Origin: Gimesia sp.
GTDB taxonomy: Bacteria; Planctomycetota; Planctomycetia; Planctomycetales; Planctomycetaceae
Assembly (NCBI RefSeq): GCF_040219335.1
Contig: NZ_JAVJSQ010000004.1
Span: 677,307-741,306, forward strand
Direction of reading: 5' to 3'
DNA: 64,000 nucleotides
Shown here: piece after piece, positions 20,130 through 28,967 of the stretch
Numbering within the stretch: the stretch's first letter is position 1
How the letters are laid out: each line of letters opens with the position of its first letter
Program-made: the position numbers and the translations under genes
Notes under the pieces: model-generated
What the model was told of the DNA's origin: nothing
The model's input: only the letters and a program-made list of their open reading frames with translations
The model's database searches: none

Positions 20130-20443
20130 ATTGAACACCAGATGATTGAGGATGCAAATTTGAATTAGACTAAATTCTGTCGATAATCTCTATCAACCAC
20201 AAACATACTGAAATTTTGTTTAACAGCAGGTAAATTGTCAAGTGAGTATTATCGCAATAAAAACAGTGCTAAAATCAACAGATTTTAATCAGGAAATTTA
20301 AACGCTGAACGATCACCAAGTCCGTTGATAAGATGCTGCAGATACTCGGATAGATGTATCATGCCAGTCCCAGCTAATACTATTCTCATCCTCTCATAAT
20401 CATTTTGGTTAAGTCGACATTGGTAGCTTAAAGGACGAAATAA
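20130..20443. other. Intergenic region without a recognised gene
   Basis: AT-rich region between the divergent lipoprotein and CIA30-like genes. I see no ORF, RNA or repeat that I can support. Confidence 0.5.
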
Positions 20444-20665
20444 ATGCGACTTTATCGACAGTCTTTTGAAACTAAGAAGAATGAATGGATTGAAGTCGAG
20501 CTACCAGTCAGAAACTTCGTGGCGACCTGGAGAGGCCGGGTTTTTCCCAATCAGAAGTTTGATCCCAGTAATGTGGCTGGCCTGGGATTTCTCCTGGGGG
20601 ATAAGAAAGCTGGCCCTTTCAAGCTGGAAGTCGAGTGGATCAAAGTGAAGAAAACCGAAGAGTAA
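20444..20665 (+). CDS. C-terminal fragment of a CIA30-family protein
   Basis: 73 aa matching only the end of complex I intermediate-associated protein 30 (CIA30) domains: 'WIEVELPVRNFVATWRGRV', 'DPSNVAGLGFLLGDKKAGPF', 'LEVEWIKV'. Normal CIA30 proteins have about 160-180 residues, so the N-terminal half of the beta-sandwich is missing. A TAA immediately precedes the ATG, so no in-frame extension exists. AAAGGACG nine bases upstream would be a usable RBS, so it may still be translated. I read it as a truncated remnant. Confidence 0.6.
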   Translation: MRLYRQSFETKKNEWIEVELPVRNFVATWRGRVFPNQKFDPSNVAGLGFLLGDKKAGPFKLEVEWIKVKKTEE

Positions 20666-20769
20666 ATCGTCCCCATCCAGAGCGATCTGTAACAACGCTG
20701 AATATCAAGCTCCACTGACAATATAGGAACTTATGCGACCTGTCAGTAAATCAATGGAAAGTAAGCAGC

Positions 20770-21576
20770 ATGCCCCACTTCATCTGCACAACCTGCGGAA
20801 CGCAATTCAATAAATCCGACCAACCACCTGCCGAGTGCAAGATTTGTACTGATGAGCGGCAGTATGTTGGCTGGAATGGGCAACAATGGACGACTTTCTC
20901 TGACCTTCAAGAATCGCATCGAAACGTCATTCGGCTTAAAGAAGCTGGTCTCTATGGGATCGGAATGGAACCATCCTTTGCCATTGGTCAACGGGCACTA
21001 CTTATTGTTCGTCCCGAAGGAAACATCCTCTGGGACTGCATCCCTCTCATTGATGATGGCCTCATCCAAATGATCAAAGGTATTGGTGGTATTTCTGCCA
21101 TCGCAATTTCACATCCGCACTACTACACGAGCATGGTGGAATGGAGCCGGGCATTTGATTGTCCTATTTATCTGCACAAGGATGACCAAGAGTGGGTGAT
21201 GCAGTCCGATCCTGCTGTCCAGTTTTGGGAGGGTGAAACGAAGGAGGTCAGCAATGATCTGACATTGATTCGGTGCGGAGGACACTTTGACGGGGGCACG
21301 GTCCTGCACTGGCCTGAGGGGGCGGCTGGAGAAGGAGTGCTGCTTACCGGTGATATTCTGCAAGTGGTTCAGGATCGACGCTGGGTAAGCTTTATGTACT
21401 CTTACCCCAATCTGATCCCACTGCCAGCATCGGTAGTTCGGCGAATTGCTGACACCGTCGAACCGTTCAGTTTCTCTCGTATTTACGGAGCCTTCTGGGG
21501 AAAAATTGTTGCCACAGATGCAAAAGCGGCTGTCCAGAGATCAGCAGAACGGTACATCAAAGCTCTGGAAGAATAA
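20770..21576 (+). CDS. Metallo-beta-lactamase-fold hydrolase with N-terminal rubredoxin-like zinc knuckle
   Basis: 268 aa. The N-terminus 'FICTTCGTQF' and 'PAECKIC' form a two-knuckle zinc or iron site. The MBL fold follows: 'AISHPHYYTSMVEW' (H-x-H, with Tyr in place of the usual Asp-His), 'CGGHFDGGTV' with the third His, and 'VLLTGDILQVV' with the bridging Asp. The changed HxHxDH motif suggests an altered metal site. The substrate is unknown. It is monocistronic, downstream of the CIA30 fragment. Confidence 0.85.
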   Translation: MPHFICTTCGTQFNKSDQPPAECKICTDERQYVGWNGQQWTTFSDLQESHRNVIRLKEAGLYGIGMEPSFAIGQRALLIVRPEGNILWDCIPLIDDGLIQMIKGIGGISAIAISHPHYYTSMVEWSRAFDCPIYLHKDDQEWVMQSDPAVQFWEGETKEVSNDLTLIRCGGHFDGGTVLHWPEGAAGEGVLLTGDILQVVQDRRWVSFMYSYPNLIPLPASVVRRIADTVEPFSFSRIYGAFWGKIVATDAKAAVQRSAERYIKALEE

Positions 21577-21635
21577 TTTCCGTATTGATGACTCTCACGT
21601 GATGATGAGCGACAGGATCAGTACATGTCACAAAA

Positions 21636-22205
21636 TTACCGAAACATAGTCCTCAGATTCGGATCCAGTTCATACTCTCCCTTCAGGTTCTTTATCATGG
21701 CCAACTGAGTTTCAAGTTCGTGCTGAATCTGAGGATGCTCGAACAGGGTCTCCGGTGTATAAACCGGATCATCTTTTTCAAGCTTGCAGTCAAGACCATC
21801 AATCACTGACTGAGCAACATCCTGGGACACCCCCACATCGTTTCTGCGACAGCATAGAATACACATCCCAATGCTCTGTTGCACTATGGATATAATGGGA
21901 TCAACATCTCGCATGGGATCGGCCCATCCGTCATCGACTTCCATGAAGTCCATGTCGAGGGCATTCAGTTGATCTTTTTCAGGGATCATACCATTCAACA
22001 ATGAATCCCAGATATCGTTCAGGATGTCATGTAATGTTCGCAAATCAGATTGTGACAAATTCTTAATGAGGTGATCGTCGTGTGATATTAACAGGCGGTC
22101 GGCACACCATACAGCAAACAAGCATCGTTCCAAATGACGAAGCGAACGGAGTTGCTTCGTCATGAATTCATAGTGGTCGTCCATGTCATTGATCGGCTTA
22201 TTCAT
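21636..22205 (-). CDS. DUF416-like protein
   Basis: 189 aa, soluble and acidic. Features that fit DUF416 (E. coli YjaG family) are 'LRHLERCLFAVWCADRLLISH', 'LHDILNDIWDSLL', 'DPIISIVQQSIGMCI' and 'HPQIQHELETQLAMIKNLK' near the end. The function of the family is not established. The gene ends convergently with the MBL gene and its start lies 31 bp from the stop of the DoxX gene, so the two may share a transcript. Confidence 0.6.
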   Translation of the reverse strand: MNKPINDMDDHYEFMTKQLRSLRHLERCLFAVWCADRLLISHDDHLIKNLSQSDLRTLHDILNDIWDSLLNGMIPEKDQLNALDMDFMEVDDGWADPMRDVDPIISIVQQSIGMCILCCRRNDVGVSQDVAQSVIDGLDCKLEKDDPVYTPETLFEHPQIQHELETQLAMIKNLKGEYELDPNLRTMFR

Positions 22206-22235
22206 GCGTCCTTATGATCCTTGGTGCCAGTCAAT

Positions 22236-22637
22236 TCAGGAATCATCCTGATCGGTGACTTTACTCGCATAAGTTCGTGACCGTGTATGCCAGAACGCCC
22301 ACAATACAAATACACCCTGCAACGGCAGTCGCAGCAGGTGAATGGTGGGCGAAGCTGGCAGGATCTCCTGGTTCTGGTAGAGGTAGATGTTGGCCGGAAA
22401 TACAGCAATCAACAGGGCTATGATCCCCCACGCTGCCAGACGTGAATATTTCGGTATCAGCAGCAGAGCCCCCAGTAAAATCTCAAAAACGCCACTGACT
22501 AGCACCAGTTCTTCATGAAAAGGGAGATAGGGGGGCATTATTTTCAGAAAGAATGCTGGATTCGCGAAGTGCATCGTGCCAGCCACGATCATGAAGATCG
22601 CGAGAAGAAACTTTGAGATTGATTTCACCTGACTCAT
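22236..22637 (-). CDS. DoxX-like integral membrane protein
   Basis: 133 aa from ATG 22637 ('MSQVKSISKFLLAIFMIVAG'); the longer frame to 22739 adds an implausible leader. Four hydrophobic segments are visible at about 8-26, 48-68, 75-93 and 108-124. 'AGTMHFANPAFFLKIMPPYLPFHEELVLVSGVFEILLGALLL' (given in part) is the DoxX signature. DoxX relatives are linked to redox or sulfur metabolism; the role here is unknown. Confidence 0.8.
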   Translation of the reverse strand: MSQVKSISKFLLAIFMIVAGTMHFANPAFFLKIMPPYLPFHEELVLVSGVFEILLGALLLIPKYSRLAAWGIIALLIAVFPANIYLYQNQEILPASPTIHLLRLPLQGVFVLWAFWHTRSRTYASKVTDQDDS

Positions 22638-22920
22638 CTGTGTTCTCGCTTGGGGATGGGGCTTCCCTACTTGTTTTTCTAACTTTAGATTGAAAAGAGT
22701 GGTACCCAGTAGTTGTAGTCGACTGGGATAATTAAGCATATCACTTCCCTGTCAGCCAGACTGCCTCCAAACCTCACTCCAATCCATCACCGGCATTTCC
22801 CTATACTCTTTCTCTAAATCAGGTTACAGACCAATCCAGACCGTCTGCATGGCTCCCACTGTGCCATTTGTGTCGGGTGTGTTGGTCAACTCAATATATA
22901 CAGAATATTTTACGATCCCT

Positions 22921-22940
22921 GTGTTACGCTCTCACGATAG
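22921..22940 (+). promoter_or_regulatory. Predicted ECF-sigma promoter element, copy 4
   Basis: GTGTTAC-N7-CGATAG, 87 nt before ATG 23008. No other regulatory feature is seen in 22740-23007. Confidence 0.75.
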
Positions 22941-23007
22941 GTATAGGTGTGATACACGACATCGTCTCTCGAACATCAATTCATCTACTTTACAGGAAGT
23001 ATCAATC

Positions 23008-23397
23008 ATGAAATCTCCGAGATCCATCCATTATCTGATGACCATTTGCTGTTCGATACTGGCGGCATTCTGTTTCGCTGGCTGTAGCGATTCATCCTCA
23101 TCGACTTTAATAGCTCCGAAGTTCGTTGTGGAAGATTGGAATACTTCGCATGGAGTATTTACAGCATAGTGGTTCATCACGATCAAAAACAATGGTGCCC
23201 CCGGATCACAGCTCGTGCAGTTCTGGCACGGAAGTTCTGAAGATAGTGCTTCACGCAATGTCCTCTATTCAAAACGGCACTCTCTTGGATTCGGTGAGCA
23301 GAAGACCCTTGAAATCTCATGGACTCATGGAGGCATTGGTGTCTTTGCAAGTGGTGCTATTTATGGCTTTGACGAAGGCGTTGAATTCCTTCCGTAA
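23008..23397 (+). pseudogene. Lipoprotein gene interrupted by an in-frame TAG
   Basis: ATG 23008 with AGGAAG upstream starts a lipoprotein ('MKSPRSIHYLMTICC', lipobox 'CFAGCSDSS'). After 53 codons a TAG at 23167-23169 stops translation. The same frame continues without another stop for 75 codons to TAA 23395-23397 ('WFITIKNNGAPGSQLVQFWH' ... 'GIYGFDEGVEFLP'-like end). The full frame would give a 129-residue lipoprotein with a beta-rich domain. It has a regulon element and lies 45 bp before the large ankyrin gene. A nonsense mutation, a base-call error or stop readthrough are possible. Confidence 0.7.
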
Positions 23398-23442
23398 CGG
23401 GCATAACATAAAACTTTGAGATATTCACAGAGAGACAATAAA

Positions 23443-26400
23443 ATGAGTAGCGATTCAAAAAGTAATGCAAATCCGCAAGAGCTCTACAACGACCTCAGCA
23501 ACGAAGTCGCAGATACTCTTCTCGGGCCAAATTCACCAGTAAGAGGCTCTGCTGAATTCGACAGACTGATCTCTGAGCATGACCAATTACTTTCACGCCA
23601 AGAGGAGCTGAAAGACTTAGAAAAGAAGCTGACTGAAGTCCTGCCTGGCCTCGAACAGACCGAGGGTAATCTGTCTGCTGCCCAAAAGCAACTGGCTGTA
23701 GAAAAGAAGAAATTGGCAGCTTATGCGGGCGAGTTGGGTCAGGCAGCATTCGCTGGCCTCCGTTCCGGTGAGTTGCCAGATCATCAAATCTTCTCTGATC
23801 GAAAAGAACTACAGTCCCGCATTGAAAATCTGCAGCGTCAACGAACGGAACTTACTGCCGATGAAAACGCAGGGATGATGGATAAAGCGAAAATTCAAGC
23901 TCAGCAACTTAAACTGAAAGGCCAAATCAAGCTAGAAGAGCTGAAGATCAATTCAGTGGACCGGGCTATCGGCGAAGCCATACTGAAATCTAAAGAAAAG
24001 TTGTCCGTTCGATGTGATCAGACTGAGAAAGTACTGAAAGCAATCATACACCAGCGTAAGCAGGTCACGACGGCCAAAGAGAAACTAGAGCAGGCGGAAG
24101 CAGCAGTGGCAGACCGAAAATCAGCCGCTGCTCAAATACTTGGACGGTCCAACATTACTAATGCGGCTTCACTGAAATCAGAACTCAAAGAAACTCGTAA
24201 GGAATATCGGCAGAACGAACAGGCGATCACGAAATCACGAAATCAAACTGTGAACGCAGCTGTAGGGAATCAATCGTTGCGTAAAAATGCTTTGATTGGT
24301 GAGAAGCTGCAAGAATTAGAAACCATCTCAGATTCTTCGGCAGCATCGTACCTGCGAGGCATCAGACTAATTCAGTCAGTTTACTCAAGTTGGCAAACAT
24401 TACCGTTCCGATTGCAAATCGGAGTCGCTTCTGCCTCGATCGTCGCAGTACTGCTTTTCATGGCACTTGGTTATTTCCAAGGTGAGGCTAGCACGCAACT
24501 CGATGAAACCATGGGGGACGCCAGTCAATTCCGAATTGTCGAGAAGATTGAAAATGCAGATAAGTCTTTGGAAGTCCAAGAAGTTCGCGGGGACGACACA
24601 TCTACTCCTCTTTCTCGCCAAACCGCCAAGCCAAGCATCGCAAAATGGAATAAATGGCCTGAACCTGATGAAATCGTAGCTGAGATGGGGTCGCTAACGA
24701 TGCTACAAGCAACAACGCCGGTCAATCATAGTTTTACAGTCTTGAAACAGATCTCTGAAGGCGTTTACGAGATCCAAATCGAGTTGCCAATCCAATCAAA
24801 AGGGCGTGCTGTTTTGTCGACAGTGACAACTAAATTTGAAAGTGACGGTAGAGCTATGCTTCCCCTCACATACTCCGGTACCCAATCATTTACTTTGCAG
24901 AATGGATTTAAGCGTCAGATCCGGATTTTTCAAGAGGCGTCTGCTCTCTCTCCGAAAGAAGCCGCGATTCGAGAAAGAGAATATTTCAATGAAATGAAAG
25001 CCCTTCGTCGAATGCTCGTATGCTCTTCCATTCACTTCAACGTCCCCATAACAGGCGAATGGAAAGATTTTTATACGGCTGTTGGAGCCGACAAATGGGA
25101 TGAGATGATTTCAGATGACTCTCTCTATCTTAGCAAACGAGCAAAAAACTATTTTTCAATTGAAGTTTCAAGTGCTTATCGAGAAACCAAAGAAGCGATG
25201 GAGAAAGGCTACTCACCTACGCACTATGCGGCACAAAAGAGAGATCTAATGACGCTGAATGCTCTTAATAGCTTCGGTGAGAGTCTTTCCGAATTGGGGG
25301 ACGTTGGGAGACCACCATTGCATGTTGCGTTTGAATCCTGCCTGGAAGAACTGACTGGAAGGAACGAAACCAATGCCGCCAAGAGACTCCTAGACTGGTT
25401 CGCGAACCACGATGCGAGTGTCAAGCAAGTTGATTCCAAGCAACGAAACCTTGTGCACTTACTGGCACTAAATAGTCAAACTGGACTCGACGAATCGGAT
25501 ACATTGCTTGGGTTCCTGCAAAAAAGAGGGTTCAACTTCGGGTCTACTGATTCACAAGGAAACCATCCCGTACATTTGGTACTGCACAGTGTCATTGAAA
25601 AGACGACAGACAAAAGAAAAGGCAGGCCGTCGATGACACACGCAGAAACTGCTAAGCGATGTGGAAAAATACTCGACCTTTTCGCCAAATACGGGGCAGA
25701 CCTTCGCTCGCGAGACAATAAAGGATACACCCTCATTCACAAAGCATGTGAGGTCGCAGATGTTGAATTATTGAAGATAGTCCTCGAAAAAGATATCAAC
25801 GTAGATCAAAAGAATAAGTCCGGCGATACGCCATTACTACTATTAAGCAAGCATTGGGGAGACGTCGAAGAACGCGATCGACCCCAAATCGAGCAGTCTG
25901 TCCAGTTACTGTTAGAAAAAAACGCAAACAAGTTGATCCGAGACTCAAATGGCCACTTCGCCGCATTCCACCTGGGAGACTCACTTCGGCATCTGTTGTT
26001 GGTTGAGACCAATAACATACCCATAACGATAGATGGCTGGGACGTCTTCCTCTTCGCTGGTAAGGACGCATTCTTTGCCGGAACCGCGAGCGGTTCCGAT
26101 CATCGTTTCGCAGTATTAACAGATTCGGGGAGCGTGCTCAAGACGCTTGTACTCGACGAGTTGTCTGGTCCGGTCGCGGCCCACCTCAATGCGGATGGTA
26201 GCAAGCTGCGGCTTACTGATAGCGGGTTGTTAACTTCGGCCATCGCAAGAGGATCTGGCCAGGCAATTCCGGATTCTGAGGACAGGTTCTCTTTGAAGCT
26301 GTGGGAGGTATCCCAAGAAGGTAAAGTCGAGTCAAAAACAATACGATTCAACAAGAACTATCTTTTCCCGAACGAAAACGTGTTAGATAAAAGCTCAACA

Positions 26401-27150
26401 AGATTTTCAGATTCTGGAATCATACGATATGAAAACGTGCACACATCGAATGGGGCAGATTCTTCAGTTTCCCTGGCGAGTTATGGTAACAATGGAAGGG
26501 AGCTTTGGCGGTACGACCTATCAAAGCTCTCAAAGACTTCGTTTTTAGCGGATGGCCTAATCCAAGTTATGAGCCCAAAAAGTGGAACAGCTACGTTGCT
26601 GCACAATGGTAAAAAGGTGGCGAGCTATGACATCAAAGCGATCGGTGCAGACTCTTATCGTCCACCGACTGGAGTGGCTATCACTGAGGCGAATGTGACT
26701 GTTGTTCGCACTGATGATTCGGTGGTGATTATTGGAAGTGACGGTAATATAACAGGCCGCATACCTGTGGGATACGGACCGAAATCAACATTTCAGGTGT
26801 TTGGCAATCTGGCAATCGTTGGTAATAGGGAAAATGATGTTTTCTGCATTGATACATCAAGTGCAAAGAAGCTTTGGAAAGCTAGAGGTAATCGAGTTGA
26901 CGGGGGACTGCAGCAAAGCAGAAACGGCGAATGGTTTTGGATTTCTGGTTCGAAATTAGTTCGGTACTCACCCAATGGAGAATTGGTAGGCAAGTGCTTG
27001 CTTCCTGGTTTCAAAGAGTCATCGTCATCGCTACCTACTTTTGACTGGCTTGGAGAATCGAAGTTTGGATTTTTGAGTATCTCTGAAGAAGGGTATCGTG
27101 ACCGACGATTATCTCTTTATCTAAATGTAATAGATATTTCAGAATGGTAA
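23443..27150 (+). CDS. 1235-aa coiled-coil, membrane-spanning, ankyrin-repeat and beta-propeller-like protein
   Basis: Starts at ATG 23443. Residues about 30-300 are a long coiled coil ('LSRQEELKDLEKKLTEVLPG', 'QQLKLKGQIKLEELKINS'). One TM helix lies near 325-345 ('LQIGVASASIVAVLLFMALG'). A charged linker and a beta-rich region follow. Ankyrin-type repeats lie at about 620-840 ('DNKGYTLIHKACEVADVELL', 'NKSGDTPLLLLSKH'). The last 390 residues look like WD40/PQQ-type propeller strands ('NNGRELWRYDLSKLS', 'DTSSAKKLWKARGNRV'). It shares the regulon element with the lipoprotein gene 45 bp upstream and is followed by a terminator. I infer a membrane-anchored scaffold or sensor. Confidence 0.8.
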   Translation: MSSDSKSNANPQELYNDLSNEVADTLLGPNSPVRGSAEFDRLISEHDQLLSRQEELKDLEKKLTEVLPGLEQTEGNLSAAQKQLAVEKKKLAAYAGELGQAAFAGLRSGELPDHQIFSDRKELQSRIENLQRQRTELTADENAGMMDKAKIQAQQLKLKGQIKLEELKINSVDRAIGEAILKSKEKLSVRCDQTEKVLKAIIHQRKQVTTAKEKLEQAEAAVADRKSAAAQILGRSNITNAASLKSELKETRKEYRQNEQAITKSRNQTVNAAVGNQSLRKNALIGEKLQELETISDSSAASYLRGIRLIQSVYSSWQTLPFRLQIGVASASIVAVLLFMALGYFQGEASTQLDETMGDASQFRIVEKIENADKSLEVQEVRGDDTSTPLSRQTAKPSIAKWNKWPEPDEIVAEMGSLTMLQATTPVNHSFTVLKQISEGVYEIQIELPIQSKGRAVLSTVTTKFESDGRAMLPLTYSGTQSFTLQNGFKRQIRIFQEASALSPKEAAIREREYFNEMKALRRMLVCSSIHFNVPITGEWKDFYTAVGADKWDEMISDDSLYLSKRAKNYFSIEVSSAYRETKEAMEKGYSPTHYAAQKRDLMTLNALNSFGESLSELGDVGRPPLHVAFESCLEELTGRNETNAAKRLLDWFANHDASVKQVDSKQRNLVHLLALNSQTGLDESDTLLGFLQKRGFNFGSTDSQGNHPVHLVLHSVIEKTTDKRKGRPSMTHAETAKRCGKILDLFAKYGADLRSRDNKGYTLIHKACEVADVELLKIVLEKDINVDQKNKSGDTPLLLLSKHWGDVEERDRPQIEQSVQLLLEKNANKLIRDSNGHFAAFHLGDSLRHLLLVETNNIPITIDGWDVFLFAGKDAFFAGTASGSDHRFAVLTDSGSVLKTLVLDELSGPVAAHLNADGSKLRLTDSGLLTSAIARGSGQAIPDSEDRFSLKLWEVSQEGKVESKTIRFNKNYLFPNENVLDKSSTRFSDSGIIRYENVHTSNGADSSVSLASYGNNGRELWRYDLSKLSKTSFLADGLIQVMSPKSGTATLLHNGKKVASYDIKAIGADSYRPPTGVAITEANVTVVRTDDSVVIIGSDGNITGRIPVGYGPKSTFQVFGNLAIVGNRENDVFCIDTSSAKKLWKARGNRVDGGLQQSRNGEWFWISGSKLVRYSPNGELVGKCLLPGFKESSSSLPTFDWLGESKFGFLSISEEGYRDRRLSLYLNVIDISEW

Positions 27151-27172
27151 ACAGCCTGGTTCGCAAACACCT

Positions 27173-27216
27173 AAAAAAAGTCCTGCGGCCCCCTATAGGA
27201 TTGCAGGACTTTTCTT
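27173..27216 (+). terminator. Rho-independent terminator after the ankyrin/propeller gene
   Basis: AAAAAGTCCTGC pairs with GCAGGACTTTT, followed by CTTATTC. A related terminator, including the preceding ACACCTAAAAAAA, lies after the 27358 gene. Confidence 0.8.
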
Positions 27217-27240
27217 ATTCTCTTCCCGGTTTTGGTTTCC

Positions 27241-27260
27241 GTGTTACGGCCTTTCGATAG
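27241..27260 (+). promoter_or_regulatory. Predicted ECF-sigma promoter element, copy 5
   Basis: GTGTTAC-N7-CGATAG, 117 nt before ATG 27358 and directly after the previous terminator, so it begins a separate transcription unit. Confidence 0.75.
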
Positions 27261-27357
27261 ATATGGGTGAGAACGGCAACGGCGGTTTAAAATTACCCGC
27301 CAGTCACGCTGCTGGAGCGACGCCGTATCCCTGAACTCCTTTTAAGAGAGGAACACG

Positions 27358-28764
27358 ATGAACACAAAGCTTTTAGATTCAAGTCCAACGCCGTCAGAGG
27401 TTAGTGGACGAATGACTGAGATGGTACTCAGTGAAGAAGAACTCCATCATCGCTGGAAGGAAGTTAAATTCCGTTTCAACGAGATGTCCGAATCCCAGAG
27501 AGTTGACGAATTTCGAAAGTTCTGGGAAATGGACTTCGAAGTTACGGAGTTGGACAAAAAAACGGGCCTGCTTTACAGCAGTTCTCCTCTCATGAGGGTT
27601 TTTACGATCTGCCACGAGCAATTAGTCCAAGGCTATCTCCAGTTCAAAGAAGAAAGGCTGGAAACCCAGGAAGAAATTGCTGCCGCAGTACAAATTGTGA
27701 AAAGTTCCATCGAATCTACAATCCGACGTTTTAAAGGAATCGTGAAAGAGGAAGGGGCTGAACCTGGATACGCTGATTCAAAAGAACCAGTTAGCTGCTT
27801 CTACGGATTTCAAGAAGGATTTGGGAGTGATGATTTTATTATCGGCATGTTCTTCTCAGAAGTCGGTCGAACTAAGGTGATCAAAAAGGTCGCAAAAGAA
27901 TGGGGGCGATATGGAGTCAGAACAGAGCCCGTTGGAACTGAAAGGAATGTCCACTCTCGGCGAACTTCTCTTTGGAATCGGGATTTTGACAGGAAGGAGT
28001 ACCGAAAATATTTTGCTATATTGTCCCATAAGCAGCGGCTTAAGGAAATCAAAGACCTGTCAATAAAAGGTATCAAGTTTCGGTACACGGATCGTAAGAC
28101 AAACCGTGTCTATAACACTTATGTGATTCCATTTGGCATGGGGCAGTTTTCTCGGCAATTCTCTTATGACTTCATGTTCAAGTACTCAGAAGAGAACCTT
28201 CCAGGAGCATCAGAAAGGTGTGAAGAAATTGATCGCGTCGAGAAATCCTTGTTGGGCATTATCGCCAATCACAATGGATTTGTAACAATGATCGAACGTG
28301 ATCTCATCCTGGCATCCAATGCATGCCTGAGTCTTCAGGAATCCGAAGACTTTGATGGTGAAGGACATGTGTATGTGCAGTTTCCCAGCAAAATTGCGAG
28401 AAGCCGTGCATCAGAGGAAGTGTTTGAAAAGTTGTCGATCTACGGAGTTCAATTTTCTTTGGAGAAAGGAGAAAAGCCCTCTACAGGCGAACAGAATGCA
28501 ATTTTACGAAAGGAACTTGATTCCAAACGTGCACGGCTAGATTTAAGCTGGAAGATGTTGGAATCCCGGAAAGCACGCCACCGCGTGGAATCTATCGAGC
28601 TTGAAAACGCTGAAGCGGAGCTACTTCAACGAGAAAGAGAAATCAATAAGATTGAACAGAATCTGTCCGAGTGTGAGAAACATCCGAATCATACACCAGT
28701 AAATTCGAATAATACAGAATCTATGGGAACGAAAGAAAACACGGAATACTTACCGGCCCCATAA
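27358..28764 (+). CDS. Unknown 468-aa protein, paralogue of the 15505 gene, sigma regulon
   Basis: No known domain recognised. It shares ordered blocks with the 423-aa protein at 15505: 'PLMRVFTICHEQLV' near 77, 'DFIIGMFFSEVGR' near 159 followed by 'WGRYGVRTEP', 'RVEKSLLGIIANHNGFVTMI' near 300 and 'LSIYGVQF' near 360. Its C-terminus differs: about 390-450 is a coiled coil ('AEAELLQREREINKIEQNLS') and a polar tail follows. It has no signal peptide or TM segment. ATG has AGAGGA upstream. It is flanked by its own promoter element and terminator. Confidence 0.75.
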   Translation: MNTKLLDSSPTPSEVSGRMTEMVLSEEELHHRWKEVKFRFNEMSESQRVDEFRKFWEMDFEVTELDKKTGLLYSSSPLMRVFTICHEQLVQGYLQFKEERLETQEEIAAAVQIVKSSIESTIRRFKGIVKEEGAEPGYADSKEPVSCFYGFQEGFGSDDFIIGMFFSEVGRTKVIKKVAKEWGRYGVRTEPVGTERNVHSRRTSLWNRDFDRKEYRKYFAILSHKQRLKEIKDLSIKGIKFRYTDRKTNRVYNTYVIPFGMGQFSRQFSYDFMFKYSEENLPGASERCEEIDRVEKSLLGIIANHNGFVTMIERDLILASNACLSLQESEDFDGEGHVYVQFPSKIARSRASEEVFEKLSIYGVQFSLEKGEKPSTGEQNAILRKELDSKRARLDLSWKMLESRKARHRVESIELENAEAELLQREREINKIEQNLSECEKHPNHTPVNSNNTESMGTKENTEYLPAP

Positions 28765-28851
28765 GGCCCTGACCTCAAAGGGTTACGTACCCTTTTTGTG
28801 TGTCATGCTGTCTGGGCACTTGGCACCATATGGATGCCTATTCTGGAACAC

Positions 28852-28899
28852 CTAAAAAAAAGGCCTGCGGTCCCCAACGGGATCGCAGGCCTTTGGTGT
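28852..28899 (+). terminator. Rho-independent terminator after the 27358 gene
   Basis: AAAAGGCCTGCG pairs with CGCAGGCCTTT across a short loop. It resembles the terminator at 27173 in stem and upstream A run. It also faces the end of the convergent 28968 gene. Confidence 0.75.
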
Positions 28900-28967
28900 T
28901 GTCCCCTGTGTCCTGAATGCAGTATCCGTATCCAGGGCACAGCACGGGAAATATTAGCTGCTGACAC

